This document shows, one piece after another, positions 9,498 through 18,740 of a stretch of DNA of 64,000 nucleotides (its first letter is position 1; every line of letters starts with the position of its first letter). The position numbers and the translations under genes are program-made. Location: contig JARVLF010000013.1 in assembly GCA_030849465.1 (NCBI GenBank), forward strand, positions 310,001 through 374,000. Reading direction: 5' to 3'. Under the pieces are notes generated by a model that worked only from the letters and a program-made list of their open reading frames with translations, did no database searches and had not been told where the DNA came from. The stretch comes from Moesziomyces globuligerus. Lineage: Eukaryota > Basidiomycota > Ustilaginomycetes > Ustilaginales > Ustilaginaceae.

Positions 9498-11864
9498 ATG
9501 TCGTCCGTCGTCGGTATCGACGTGGGTAACGCCTCGTCCAAGATCGGCGTCGCCCGTGCCCGCGGTGTCGATGTCATCGCCAACGAGGTCTCCAACCGCG
9601 CCACCCCTTCCCTCGTCTCGTTCGGACAGAAGGCGAGAGCGCTCGGCGAGGCCGCAGCCACCGCACAGACCTCCAACTTCAAGAACACCATCGGCTCCCT
9701 CAAGCGCCTCGTAGGCCGCACCCTTAACGACCCCGAGGTCCAGAAGGTCGAGAAGAACTTTATCAACGCAGAGCTCGTCGACGCAAAGGGCGAGATCGGC
9801 GTCAAGGTCCGCCTCGCAGGCGAGGAGCAGGTCTTCTCCGCCACCCAGCTCCTCGCCATGTACCTCGCCAAGCTCCGCGACACCACCTCCAAGGAGCTCG
9901 GCGGCGCAGGCGTCAGCGACGTCGTCCTCTCCACCCCGCTCTGGTTCACCGACGCGCAGCGCCGCGCCTACCTCGACGCCGCAGAGATCGCCGGCCTCAA
10001 CCCGCTCCGCCTCCTCAACGACACCACCGCCACCGCCCTCGGCTACGGCATCACCAAGACCGACCTCCCCGACGCAGACAGCCCGCGCAACGTCGTCTTC
10101 TGCGACATCGGCCACTCCTCCTACCAGGTCGCCGTCGTCTCCTTCTCCAAGGGTCAGCTCACCGTCCTCGGCACCGCCGCAGACCGCAACTTTGGCGGCC
10201 GCGACTTTGACCGCGCCCTCCTCGTCCACTTTGCCACCGAGTTCAAGGCAAAGTACAAGATCGACGTCCTCTCCAGCCCCAAGGCCACCTTCCGCCTCGC
10301 CGCAGGCTGCGAGCGCCTCAAGAAGGTCCTCTCCGCCAACGCACTCGCCCCCCTCAACGTCGAGAACCTCATGGAGGACATCGACGCCAGCTCGCAGCTC
10401 AAGCGCGAGGAGTTCGAGCAGCTCATCGCCCCGCTCCTCGAGCGCGTCACCCTCCCCCTCGAGGCCGCCCTCGCGCAGTCCGGCCTCTCCAAGGACCAGA
10501 TCCACTCGATCGAGATGGTCGGCGGCTCCTCGCGCGTCCCCGCCCTCAAGGAGCGCATCGCCGACTTCTTTGGCAAGTCGCTCTCCTTCACCTCGAACCA
10601 GGACGAGGCCGTCGCCCGCGGCTGCACCCTCGCCTGCGCCGTCCTCTCGCCCGTCTTCAAGGTGCGCGAGTTCAGCATCCACGACGCCACGCCCTACTCG
10701 ATCAAGGTCACCTGGGACAAGGCCGCCGACGTGCCCGACGAGGACACCGAGCTCGTCGTCTTCCAGCCCAACAACCCCATCCCCTCCACCAAGATCCTCA
10801 CCTTCTACCGCAAGGAGAACTTTGAGCTCCAGGCGCACTACGCCGCGCCCGACCAGATCCCCGAGGGCATCAACCCCTGGATCGGCAAATTCACCATCAA
10901 GGGCGTCACGCCCAACGCCGAGGGCGACCACTCGATCGTCAAGGTCAAGGCGCGCCTCAACCTGCACGGCGTGCTCAACTTTGAGTCGGCCTACACCGTC
11001 GAGGAGGTGGAGAAGGAGGAGGAGGTGCCCGTCGCCGCCGACCCCGCCGCCATGGAGACCGACGCCGACAAGGACGCGGCGGCGCCCAAGACCGAGGTGC
11101 GCAAGGTCAAGAAGCTGCAGCGCAAGGCCGACCTCTCGATCGTCTCGGGCTTCACCGGCGGCAAGGACGCGAGCCTGGTGGCCGAGATGAAGGAGATCGA
11201 GGGCCAGCTCTACTCGAACGACAAGCTGGTCATCGACACGGAGGACCGCAAGAACGCGCTCGAGGAGATGATCTACGACCAGCGCTCCAAGCTCGACGAG
11301 CGCTACAAGCTCTTTGTCACGGCCGAGGAGAAGGAAAAGTACCTCGCCGCGCTCAACGCGCAGGAGGAGTGGCTCTACTCGGACGAGGGCGAGGACGCGA
11401 CCAAGTCGGCGTACGTCGAGCGCATCGAGGCGCTGCAGAAGATCGGCGGGCCCATCCAGTTCCGCGAAAAGGAGTTCCAGGAGAGGCCCAAGGCGGCCTC
11501 GGTGCTGCGCGAGGCCATCAACAAGTACATGGAGATGGCGCAGGGCGGCGACGAGGCGTACAGCCACATCTCGGACGACGACAAGCAAAAGGTGATTGAA
11601 AAGTGCGCCACCGTGGCAAAGTGGCTCGACGACGGCCTCTACAAGCAGTCGGAGCTGCCCAAGAACGCCGATCCCAAGATCGTCTCGGCCGAGATGCTCA
11701 AGAAGAAGGACGAGGTCATCTACGCCTGCCACCCCATCATGTCCAAGATCAAGCCCCGCGTCGACACGACCCAGGCACCAGCCAAGGAGGAGCCCAAGGA
11801 GGAGGCCAAGGACGACGCAAAGGCCGACAAGAACGACGGCCCCGGCGAGATGGACGTCGATTAA
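9498..11864 (+). CDS. SSE1: Hsp110-family chaperone / Hsp70 nucleotide exchange factor
   Basis: Single exon, 788 residues. The start is at MSSVVGIDVGNASSKIGVAR; an in-frame upstream extension to 9441 lacks family similarity. The Hsp70-like ATPase domain (1 to about 390) keeps the actin-fold signatures IDVGNASSKIG, DIGHSSYQVAVV, GGRDFDRAL and VGGSSRVPALKERI. It is followed by a beta-domain, an acidic loop (about 510-545) and a long helical domain, as in yeast Sse1. The C-terminus is charged and ends GEMDVD. In the cytosol these proteins accelerate ADP release from Hsp70 and hold unfolded clients. Codon use is strongly C-biased, which suggests high expression. Confidence 0.95.
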   Translation: MSSVVGIDVGNASSKIGVARARGVDVIANEVSNRATPSLVSFGQKARALGEAAATAQTSNFKNTIGSLKRLVGRTLNDPEVQKVEKNFINAELVDAKGEIGVKVRLAGEEQVFSATQLLAMYLAKLRDTTSKELGGAGVSDVVLSTPLWFTDAQRRAYLDAAEIAGLNPLRLLNDTTATALGYGITKTDLPDADSPRNVVFCDIGHSSYQVAVVSFSKGQLTVLGTAADRNFGGRDFDRALLVHFATEFKAKYKIDVLSSPKATFRLAAGCERLKKVLSANALAPLNVENLMEDIDASSQLKREEFEQLIAPLLERVTLPLEAALAQSGLSKDQIHSIEMVGGSSRVPALKERIADFFGKSLSFTSNQDEAVARGCTLACAVLSPVFKVREFSIHDATPYSIKVTWDKAADVPDEDTELVVFQPNNPIPSTKILTFYRKENFELQAHYAAPDQIPEGINPWIGKFTIKGVTPNAEGDHSIVKVKARLNLHGVLNFESAYTVEEVEKEEEVPVAADPAAMETDADKDAAAPKTEVRKVKKLQRKADLSIVSGFTGGKDASLVAEMKEIEGQLYSNDKLVIDTEDRKNALEEMIYDQRSKLDERYKLFVTAEEKEKYLAALNAQEEWLYSDEGEDATKSAYVERIEALQKIGGPIQFREKEFQERPKAASVLREAINKYMEMAQGGDEAYSHISDDDKQKVIEKCATVAKWLDDGLYKQSELPKNADPKIVSAEMLKKKDEVIYACHPIMSKIKPRVDTTQAPAKEEPKEEAKDDAKADKNDGPGEMDVD

Positions 11865-12001
11865 AGAACCTGAGCCCTTTTTGGCCCTGGCTTTGAATCG
11901 TCTTGGCACTCTCTTTGTCTCTCTTTTTTGATTCTCTTGTCTTGAAATGTAGATTCTCTCTGTCTTTTGTTGATTGGCATTGTGGGCTGGGAGGTGAGGG
12001 T

Positions 12002-13447
12002 TCAGAACGAGGGGTAGGAGGGGTGGGGGATGGGGGAGTGGGACCATTTGCGGATCGAGTTGAAGTCGGCTGCGGTTTGGGGGCCAGCGGGGGTTGGGGA
12101 GGGGAGGGGGATGGATTTGGCGATGTACTTGTAGATGACGAGGCCGTCGAGGCCTACGGGGCCTCGGGCGTGGGTTTTGCCGGTGCTGATGCCGACTTCG
12201 GTGCCTAGGCCGAAGCGAAAGCCGTCTGCGAAGCGCGAGCTGATGTTGACAAACACGTTTGCCGAATTGATGGAGCGTACAAACCTCTCTGCTGCCGCAT
12301 TGGGCTGGGCGGTCGAGGTGAAGAGTACATCCGTATGGCCTGAACTGTGCGTCGTAATGTGGCCAATCGCTTCGTCCAATGACCCCACACTTGCCACCGC
12401 CAGTCTAAGGTCCAAAAACTCGGTCTGGAAATCCACCTCCACGGCCCGCTTCACCTTACCCCCCTCCTCCTCCAACCCTCCGTTGCGCAGGGCAGCAAAA
12501 GTGGCATCGTCAAGTCGCAGTTCCACCCCAGCCTCGATCAGCGCCTTTGCTAGACTAGGCCAAAAGTCGGTGTGGACGAGGGATTGATGGATGAGAAGCG
12601 TTTCGAGAGCATTGCATGCAGCGGGATAGTCGGTCTTACTATCCACCACAGTGCCGATGGTAGCTTGGAGCTCCGCATCCTCATGCACATATCCGATGCA
12701 CAGTCCGTCTGCATGGCCCATGACCGGCATGCGTGCATCGCGCTGGATCGCCTTGACCAACTCGTTGGAGCCGCGCGGGATGACGAGATCGATATAGTCA
12801 TCCAGATGCAACAAGCCCTGGATATCCTGCCTCGTCTCCACGGTCTGGATCAACCCCGCGGGCAGGCCAGCCTCGTCCAGAGCCTCTGCGATGATCACGG
12901 ACAGGATCGACGCGGTAGCTCGCGATTCCTTGCCGCCCTTGAGGATGGCGGCGTTGCCCGACTTGATGGCGAGCGCGGCGATGTTGACCACCACCTCGGG
13001 GCGCGCTTCAAAGATGCACAGCAGCACGCCGATCGGACACGTGACGCGGTAGAGCTCGATCGCGCCCTGCGTCTCGGTCGGCTCTGCGAGCCGTCGTGCC
13101 CACTGCACGTGGTCGAGCGGTGAAGGTAGAGCGGCGACATCGGTGACGCCTGCGAGGAGCGCTTCCCACTTGCCCGGCTTGCCGAACAGGTCGAGGCGCG
13201 AGGCGAGCGCTGCAGACAGCTTTCCGGCTGCGACGAGGTCGTTGGCCGCAGCCATGTCTTGCGCATTCGCCGCAGCGATGCGGTCGCGCTTCGCCTCGAG
13301 CGCCGTGCGGATCGAACGCAGTGCAGACGACCGCATCTCGTCGGCGTTGGCAGAGGTCGAGAGCTGCTGCGACGCGCTCTCGAACGCCGCACGTGCGGCG
13401 CGCGCAACTTGCTCCGCAGAACCCGCTCCTGCCGTGGTGGCTGACAT
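12002..13447 (-). CDS. PRO2: Gamma-glutamyl phosphate reductase (glutamate-5-semialdehyde dehydrogenase)
   Basis: Single exon, 481 residues. The start is at MSATTAG (13445-13447). An in-frame ATG-like extension reaches 13510, so a slightly longer N-terminus is possible. The protein matches ProA/Pro2 end to end. Landmarks are VTCPIGVLLCIFEARPEVV, KGGKESRAT, VIPRGSNELV, the catalytic Cys278 in DYPAACNALETLL, and FVNISSRFADGFRFGLGTEVGIS. It performs the second step of proline synthesis, NADPH-dependent reduction of gamma-glutamyl phosphate. A short Pro/Ser-rich C-terminal tail extends past the family core. It converges with Hsp110, with 137 bp between stops. Confidence 0.95.
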   Translation of the reverse strand: MSATTAGAGSAEQVARAARAAFESASQQLSTSANADEMRSSALRSIRTALEAKRDRIAAANAQDMAAANDLVAAGKLSAALASRLDLFGKPGKWEALLAGVTDVAALPSPLDHVQWARRLAEPTETQGAIELYRVTCPIGVLLCIFEARPEVVVNIAALAIKSGNAAILKGGKESRATASILSVIIAEALDEAGLPAGLIQTVETRQDIQGLLHLDDYIDLVIPRGSNELVKAIQRDARMPVMGHADGLCIGYVHEDAELQATIGTVVDSKTDYPAACNALETLLIHQSLVHTDFWPSLAKALIEAGVELRLDDATFAALRNGGLEEEGGKVKRAVEVDFQTEFLDLRLAVASVGSLDEAIGHITTHSSGHTDVLFTSTAQPNAAAERFVRSINSANVFVNISSRFADGFRFGLGTEVGISTGKTHARGPVGLDGLVIYKYIAKSIPLPSPTPAGPQTAADFNSIRKWSHSPIPHPSYPSF

Positions 13448-13769
13448 GGTGCTCGAGCGATGGTGTGGTTGGTGCTGAGAAGAGCAGCGACGAGGTGGGT
13501 TGGCAAGCAATGAGCCGCCGAGTCACGAGCTCGTCAAAGCCACGGCCATTTGCTCGGCGACATTCTGAGATTTCTCCGCCCCGAAAATCATCGGTTGGGT
13601 TTGTTAGAGCGTGCAAACCAGATCACGTGGGGGCGAAGAAAGTGCACCTTCGGTCTGGGAGTGCGAGTGGAGCTGGTAAGAATTTCGACGCTCCTCTGCT
13701 CGCTCTCACCACCACCTGCCACCACCACCTCTACGCACCAACGGAGCTTGTACAAGGGGAGCTTCCAAC
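13448..13769. promoter_or_regulatory. Divergent promoter PRO2 / bL34m
   Basis: About 320 bp between divergent starts. TGTTAGAGC at about 13598-13606 resembles, on the opposite strand, the GGTCTAACA motif seen elsewhere. Nothing else was recognised. Confidence 0.35.
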
Positions 13770-14183
13770 ATGCCGCGCATCTCTCCGTTTCGACCGCTCG
13801 TACGCACCGCGCTCGCGACGCCCATCCGCACACTCACACCACAACCGACGCTGGCTGCGTCGAACCTCGGCTCCTCGTCCGCCCTTGGTGCTGCCGGCAC
13901 ATCGACGTCGCGCCTCACAACACCGCGTCCGTCGCTATCCGCACCACCCCGATTCGCGCCAGGCTCAGGCGTGCTCGCGCTCGTAGCCGCACAGCGCACG
14001 TTGGCACCAGCAGTGTCGCTGGGAGGCGGCCAGGTGAGGACGGTGACGTACGGCAGCGAGTACCAGCCCTCGCAGCGCATCCGCAAACGCAGACACGGCT
14101 TCCTCGCACGCAACAAGACCCGCAACGGCCGCAAGACGCTCATGCGCAGACGCTTCCGTGGCAAGGCAAAACTCAGCCACTAA
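13770..14183 (+). CDS. Mitochondrial large-subunit ribosomal protein bL34m
   Basis: Single exon, 137 residues. The first about 90 residues are rich in Arg, Ser, Ala and Thr with almost no acidic residues, as expected of a mitochondrial presequence. The last about 45 residues are the conserved L34 core: EYQPSQRIRKRRHGFLARNK, then TRNGRKTLMRRRFRGKAKLSH-like basic sequence. bL34 contacts 23S-type rRNA and is one of the smallest ribosomal proteins. The long presequence compared with bacterial L34 (about 46 residues) is normal for fungi. Confidence 0.93.
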   Translation: MPRISPFRPLVRTALATPIRTLTPQPTLAASNLGSSSALGAAGTSTSRLTTPRPSLSAPPRFAPGSGVLALVAAQRTLAPAVSLGGGQVRTVTYGSEYQPSQRIRKRRHGFLARNKTRNGRKTLMRRRFRGKAKLSH

Positions 14184-14713
14184 CCACCCTACCCATAACC
14201 CACACTCGAATGCGCATCTGGCCCTCACAGTGCAATGTACAAAAACGTCTCCTTACAGACTCGCCGCAGAGTCGACGCCAAGACCGTGCTGCCAAGCTGA
14301 AAGAGCGAGTGAGAGAGGCGAGATGAGCAGCACTTGATGGCACGAGTCGGGACGCTTTTCGTGCTGGCGTCGGCGCGGGGGGGCAGCTTGGCTCCAACTC
14401 GGGCAGCGTAGAGCGCCTCGGAATCATCGGCAGAGCCGCGCGCGCTTGAGAGAAAGAAACAGAGAGAGAGAGAGAGGGAGATGGTGCGTGGCCTTCGCGT
14501 GCTGGCTTTCAGTGCTGCGCTTCCACCTCAGAGTGCTGCACGGCCAAAGTTCGCGGCCCTGCGATTGCTGAGAGAAGGAACTGGATTGCAAGCGGCATTC
14601 AACGCTCAAGGGAGGGCAACCTAACGTGGCTACCAACCATACGGCACGTCAAGACCGGGTGGCCGAGTTGTCTGTGCTGGTCGAAGGTGGATGAAATCTG
14701 GGGGGAGGGGGGT
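14184..14713. other. Intergenic, convergent 3' flanks
   Basis: Contains a short GA-repeat stretch (about 14453-14478). The GGTGGCCGAGTTG at about 14669 recalls a tRNA D-arm, but no tRNA can be folded there. No gene was seen. Confidence 0.45.
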
Positions 14714-15498
14714 TTACTTGAACTCCTCTGCGCTGCCGGTCATGATGAGGCCTACGATGAGGCCGAAGAGGCCGAGGATGGAGGAAAAGACCTCTACGAT
14801 GAGGATCTTGACAAAGAGCTGTGGATCGGCAGCATCTGCGATGGCCGCATTGCTACCCGTGATGCCGACGGCCACGCCGCAGCAGAGGTTACACATGCCG
14901 ACGGTGAGACCGCCCCAAAAGAGCACATGGCCCGTGAGGTAGTTGTTGGCACTCCACAACCCGTCCGTACCCGCCTCGAGGTTTCCGGTGATCTTGGCAC
15001 TAAACACGATGGCCATGATCACTCCGTAGATCGCCACCACCTCGCAAAAGATGATCCTAAACCACCACCCAACATGAATAAAGTCAGTATTGGGGATGGA
15101 AAGAAAAAGGTCGGAGGGATGGAAAAAAGGGATTGAGGGGGTTTGCTTACGAGACGAGGTTTTTGGTGGTGATGCGGGGAGCGCGGACGCCTGCACCGAG
15201 GATGCTGGCACCGGTGATGAGGATGCCCCAACCAGCACCGATGACCGAGAGGCCGATGCAGAGGCCGATGCCGATCATCGCCCACGTATACGGCGACGTC
15301 TCTTCCAGAAACGCACCCACGTTGAACGACTCGCCATTGCCTACACGCAAGAGCACCGGATCGAACGCGTTCAGCATGTCATCCTCCCGACAGACGCGCG
15401 TGCGCGGGTGGGTGCTTACCTGAGAGGAGCATGTAGAGGCCTACAGCGGAGAGCGTGGTGAGGCCCGAGCCCGAAGCGAGCGCCAATGTGGAGACCAT
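14714..15498 (-). CDS. VMA16: V-ATPase proteolipid subunit c''
   Basis: Three exons: 15420-15498, 15151-15340 and 14714-15056; introns are 79 and 94 bp, both opening GTAAGC. The spliced product is 203 residues (yeast Vma16 is 213). It is almost wholly transmembrane. Landmarks are [39 protein letters not shown] and [20 protein letters not shown]. Glu95 in [12 protein letters not shown] is the expected proton-carrying carboxylate of the membrane rotor. The subunit sits in the c-ring of the vacuolar H+-ATPase. The junctions were fixed by the conserved KNLVSIIFCE sequence, which is split by the second intron. Two GGTCTAACA motifs lie 246-282 bp upstream. Confidence 0.93.
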
Positions 15499-15597
15499 TC
15501 TTCCCGCAACAGCCCGAGCAGACGGAGAGACGAAAAGCGTCGAGCAGAGAGATCGCGTGGCGAGTGCGGACAAGCGATGGTGCGTGGTCGACGAGAT

Positions 15598-15628
15598 CGA
15601 GGTGCGAGGTGCGAGGTGCGAGGTGCGG
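15598..15628 (+). repeat. 7-bp tandem repeat GAGGTGC
   Basis: About four direct copies in the upstream region of VMA16. Confidence 0.8.
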
Positions 15629-15743
15629 TTGCGACGATGTGCGTTGCCCTCACATTTCCCGGCTGGCTGGTGCTCCGCTCCCTCGACCCGCACCGCGACG
15701 GAAAAGGGGGCGCAAAAACCGCATCCCGCGCGTGTGCAACCAC

Positions 15744-15780
15744 GGTCTAACACCAACCCACCACCGAAAAGGTCTAACAT
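15744..15780 (+). promoter_or_regulatory. GGTCTAACAT motif, copies 2 and 3
   Basis: GGTCTAACAC at 15744-15753 and GGTCTAACAT at 15771-15780, 27 bp apart and upstream of VMA16. Tandem occurrence and the exact match to 8744 and 25754 suggest a functional site (inference). Confidence 0.35.
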
Positions 15781-15948
15781 CTTCTCGAAATTCACCGTGT
15801 CTCAAGCCTCAAGCTTGGCAGTCGTCGCGTTTCTCCTGGTCTCAAACTCAAGCTCTCCAGATGCACCCGTCATGGACGTTGGGGAAACAGGCTAGGTATT
15901 GCTACTAGGACCAAGGGGGGGAACATGCGATGGGGAGCTGTGAGGGAT

Positions 15949-18435
15949 TCAGCCCTGCTGTTCGGTGGTATCGGCATCTGCGTAGCTCGAGCTCTTGTGC
16001 TTGGGCGTGAAGCTCCACTCGTCGGGAGCCCTGCCGAGGAACATCTCGGAGATCTTTACCCAATCGTCGGCCTTGCTGCTGGCCAGCAAGGTCTCGAGCT
16101 CGTCTCTGCCCCTGAAGAGGGGCGGTCTGTCGTTGAGCCTTGCGGGCAGGAACTCCAACAGGCCCGTGGGCACGTACCTGTGCGTGAAGCTCATCATCTC
16201 GCACAGGAATCTGCGCGTGGTGTTGACGCCGTGCGTATCGCTGCCCCAGTGCGAGAGACCGTAGTCGGCGAAGCTACGCAGCATATCCAGCCTCTCCCTC
16301 GCCGAGATGTCCCAGTCCCTGCGTTCCTTGATCTCGGTGAAGATCCAGGGCTTGATCAACGCGCCCCTCGCGATCATCTCTCCGTCCACGCCGGTTTTGT
16401 CGAGGCGTTCGTAGTAGTCCTGCCACGAATACACGTCGCCGTTACCGTAGATGGGGATGGGCACCATCTCGGATTGGTCGGCGTGGCGGGATTCCTCGTT
16501 CCACTCGCGCACGCTCGAGCGGAGCGTGTCGGCGCACGTGCGGATGTAGCCCCAGTCGGCATCGTTCTTGTAGCGCTGCTTGCGACTACGTCCGTGCAGC
16601 GTCGCAGCCGAGACGCCCCAGTCGGTCTGGAGCCGCGCAAAGAGCCGGTGCGTCGTCTGCTTGGCCGTGGTGCCCGTGCGCAGCTTGATCGTCAGCGGCG
16701 TCTCGCCCAACACGGCGCCCATGCCGCGCACGATCTTGCTCAGCTTGGCCGCATGGTCGAGCAGCGCCGAGCCCGCGCCTCGGTTGTACACCAGGTCGAT
16801 CGGACAGCCGCAGTTGAGGTCGACGAAATCGAGCCCCTCGCCCACCTCGGCCTTCAACGCCTCGGCCACCGGCACGAGCAGGTCCGGCTTGCCCCCGCAC
16901 AGCTGCGTGCCAAAGATCCTCTCGGACGCATGGCGTCGCACCAACGACCACTCGGACGCATTGCCGTGCAGGAACGATTCGGCCAGCCCCATCTCGCCGC
17001 AGTGGATGTCCGAGCCGAACGAGGTGCAGATGCGTCGGAACGGCAGATTGCCCGTCGTCGTCAGCGGCGCCAGGTACAGCTCGCCCTTCCACTGCAGCCG
17101 ACGCTTCTCGGCCGGCCGGACGCGCGCCACGTCGATCGCGCTCGTCGATGCCGCAGCTTCGCTCTGCCGCTGCGACGCATTGCGCATCGCGTTCTCCAGC
17201 TCCTCGAGCTCCTCGGCCGTCTTGCCCCCGCTCGCCGCGTCGGCGGTGGCACCGCTGTCCGCGGCAGCCATGGCGGCGACGATGACCGAGTGCGGGATGG
17301 GGCCCTTGCCTGCGGTCGAGCGCTGCGAGTCGGTGCTGGCGAGCTGCTTGGCTTCGTGCTCGAGAAACTCGAGCACGGCCTTGGTCTTGGGTAGCGGATA
17401 CCGCCGCGTGCGCAGCGACTTCATGCCTGCACCCGTGCCGAAGTTGCACTCCTCCTGGTCCTCGTCGTCCTTGGCCGTGAGAGCGAACGCTCTGCTCCTC
17501 GTCCTCCATGCAGCCAACCTCTCTGCGTCCGTGACCAGCTCGAGGCCCGATCGGGCAAAGCCGGTCGCATTGTCAGCATCGGCGAGCGACGAGGCGCCGA
17601 CGAGCCGGACGTGCGCGCCGAGGAAGCGGCACTTCCAGCCCATGGTGCAAAACCCCTTGACGGCAAAGATCGGACACGACGTCGTCCAGTCTATGCTGCG
17701 GTGGGCCGGATCGCTCGACTGCACCGCGGCCGCCACCGGTGTGGCGGACGACGAGCAGGCGCGCACAAACGTCGCGCCTCGGCCCTCCTCGGCGTCGGTC
17801 TGCGTAGGGAGGAGCGTGAGCGAGTACTGCTGCTCGAGCCACTGCTGCTTCTGATCTGCAGACATGGCTTCGAGCTGCGCATGATCGATGCGCGGCAGGA
17901 AGACGTCACGATCCTTGCCCTCGAGATAGGCCACGAGGTCGTGGCTGAACCTACAGCCTGCGGTGTTTGTGAACTTGCAGCCGGCCTCGCCCTTGGAGAG
18001 GAAGCCGTGGCAGTGGCCCTTGCCGTCCTTGAGCGAGGAGAATTGGCGTCCCTTGTTCTGGCCGCCCTTCTTGGCGTCGGCGTCGTTGCCGGCGGCGTTG
18101 CGCGTCTTCTTGTCCGCGCGCTGCTGCGCCGCGAGCGCAGCCGCCTCCTCGCGGCGCGCGCGCTTCCTCGCTGCGCCCTTGAGCTTCTTCACAGGCTCGG
18201 CCGTGGCGTTGGTGGTGGTGGTGGTGGCGGTGGCGGGATTGGTGTTGCGCTCCGCCGCATCGTCATCCGCAGGCGTGGCGGCCGGGAGGGAGGAGGCGGG
18301 TTTGGGGAGGATGAATTCGGGCTTGATCGGTGCGATGCCCGGCGTGTACTTGTCCGTCGGTCCGTAGACAGGATGCTTCCATTCGGAAGAGGCTGGACCG
18401 TCAGCGACGACGCTGGGCGAAGAGACTTCAGCCAT
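15949..18435 (-). CDS. DUS3: tRNA-dihydrouridine(47) synthase
   Basis: Single exon, 828 residues. The basic N-terminal region (about 85-125) resembles a nuclear targeting and RNA-binding segment. Two CCCH zinc fingers follow: [14 protein letters not shown]...CRFSH and [22 protein letters not shown]. The flavin-dependent Dus barrel begins [20 protein letters not shown]. It has the catalytic Cys544 in [20 protein letters not shown], then [30 protein letters not shown] and [13 protein letters not shown]. The enzyme reduces U47 in the variable loop of cytoplasmic tRNAs using NAD(P)H and FMN. Zinc fingers plus barrel is the normal Dus3 architecture. The C-terminus is a short polar tail. Confidence 0.95.
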   Translation of the reverse strand: MAEVSSPSVVADGPASSEWKHPVYGPTDKYTPGIAPIKPEFILPKPASSLPAATPADDDAAERNTNPATATTTTTNATAEPVKKLKGAARKRARREEAAALAAQQRADKKTRNAAGNDADAKKGGQNKGRQFSSLKDGKGHCHGFLSKGEAGCKFTNTAGCRFSHDLVAYLEGKDRDVFLPRIDHAQLEAMSADQKQQWLEQQYSLTLLPTQTDAEEGRGATFVRACSSSATPVAAAVQSSDPAHRSIDWTTSCPIFAVKGFCTMGWKCRFLGAHVRLVGASSLADADNATGFARSGLELVTDAERLAAWRTRSRAFALTAKDDEDQEECNFGTGAGMKSLRTRRYPLPKTKAVLEFLEHEAKQLASTDSQRSTAGKGPIPHSVIVAAMAAADSGATADAASGGKTAEELEELENAMRNASQRQSEAAASTSAIDVARVRPAEKRRLQWKGELYLAPLTTTGNLPFRRICTSFGSDIHCGEMGLAESFLHGNASEWSLVRRHASERIFGTQLCGGKPDLLVPVAEALKAEVGEGLDFVDLNCGCPIDLVYNRGAGSALLDHAAKLSKIVRGMGAVLGETPLTIKLRTGTTAKQTTHRLFARLQTDWGVSAATLHGRSRKQRYKNDADWGYIRTCADTLRSSVREWNEESRHADQSEMVPIPIYGNGDVYSWQDYYERLDKTGVDGEMIARGALIKPWIFTEIKERRDWDISARERLDMLRSFADYGLSHWGSDTHGVNTTRRFLCEMMSFTHRYVPTGLLEFLPARLNDRPPLFRGRDELETLLASSKADDWVKISEMFLGRAPDEWSFTPKHKSSSYADADTTEQQG

Positions 18436-18740
18436 TCTGGATGTCGTGCGTGCTCAGTTGGAATTGGTTAGTGGAGAAGAATCGACTTTGGTCCAAAGTC
18501 GGAGGTGGGGGAAAAAAATTGGCTCCCACCGCCACAGTCGTGTGGAGGGATGGGCGACGATCTCACACGCGTTGGAAAATCTACACCTCACCTCGACCTC
18601 ATCTCTTTGCCCTCGCAAGCACGCCGTCTCGCCGATCGAGCGCAAGCCTCACCGGACGAGCAGACATGGGTCACATGGATCACATGGGTCACATGGGTCA
18701 CATGGTTGCAGCAGTGCAGTTGCAAGTAGTCACTTCGTTT
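18436..18740. other. Intergenic region DUS3 promoter / RMD8-like 3' flank
   Basis: Includes a 9-bp tandem repeat of ATGGGTCAC type (about 18666-18704). No gene was seen. Confidence 0.45.
18666..18704 (+). repeat. 9-bp tandem repeat GTCACATGG
   Basis: About four imperfect direct copies (GGTCACATG/GATCACATG). Confidence 0.8.

Larger units (their letters stand above)
15499..15948. promoter_or_regulatory. Promoter of VMA16 / 3' flank of DUS3
   Basis: Holds a tandem GGTGCGA repeat (about 15598-15628) and two GGTCTAACA-type motifs (15744-15753 and 15771-15780). No gene was seen. Confidence 0.45.

Noticed and set aside
9462..12047. 861-codon open frame on the minus strand
   Set aside because: Antisense shadow of the Hsp110 gene. 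Its Leu/Asp/Val-rich low-complexity sequence reflects the complement of C-biased codons.
14661..14700. GGTGGCCGAGTT resembling a tRNA Ser/Leu D-arm
   Set aside because: No acceptor, anticodon or T-arm pairing nearby.
15925..17394. 489-codon open frame on the plus strand
   Set aside because: Antisense to DUS3 with no family similarity.
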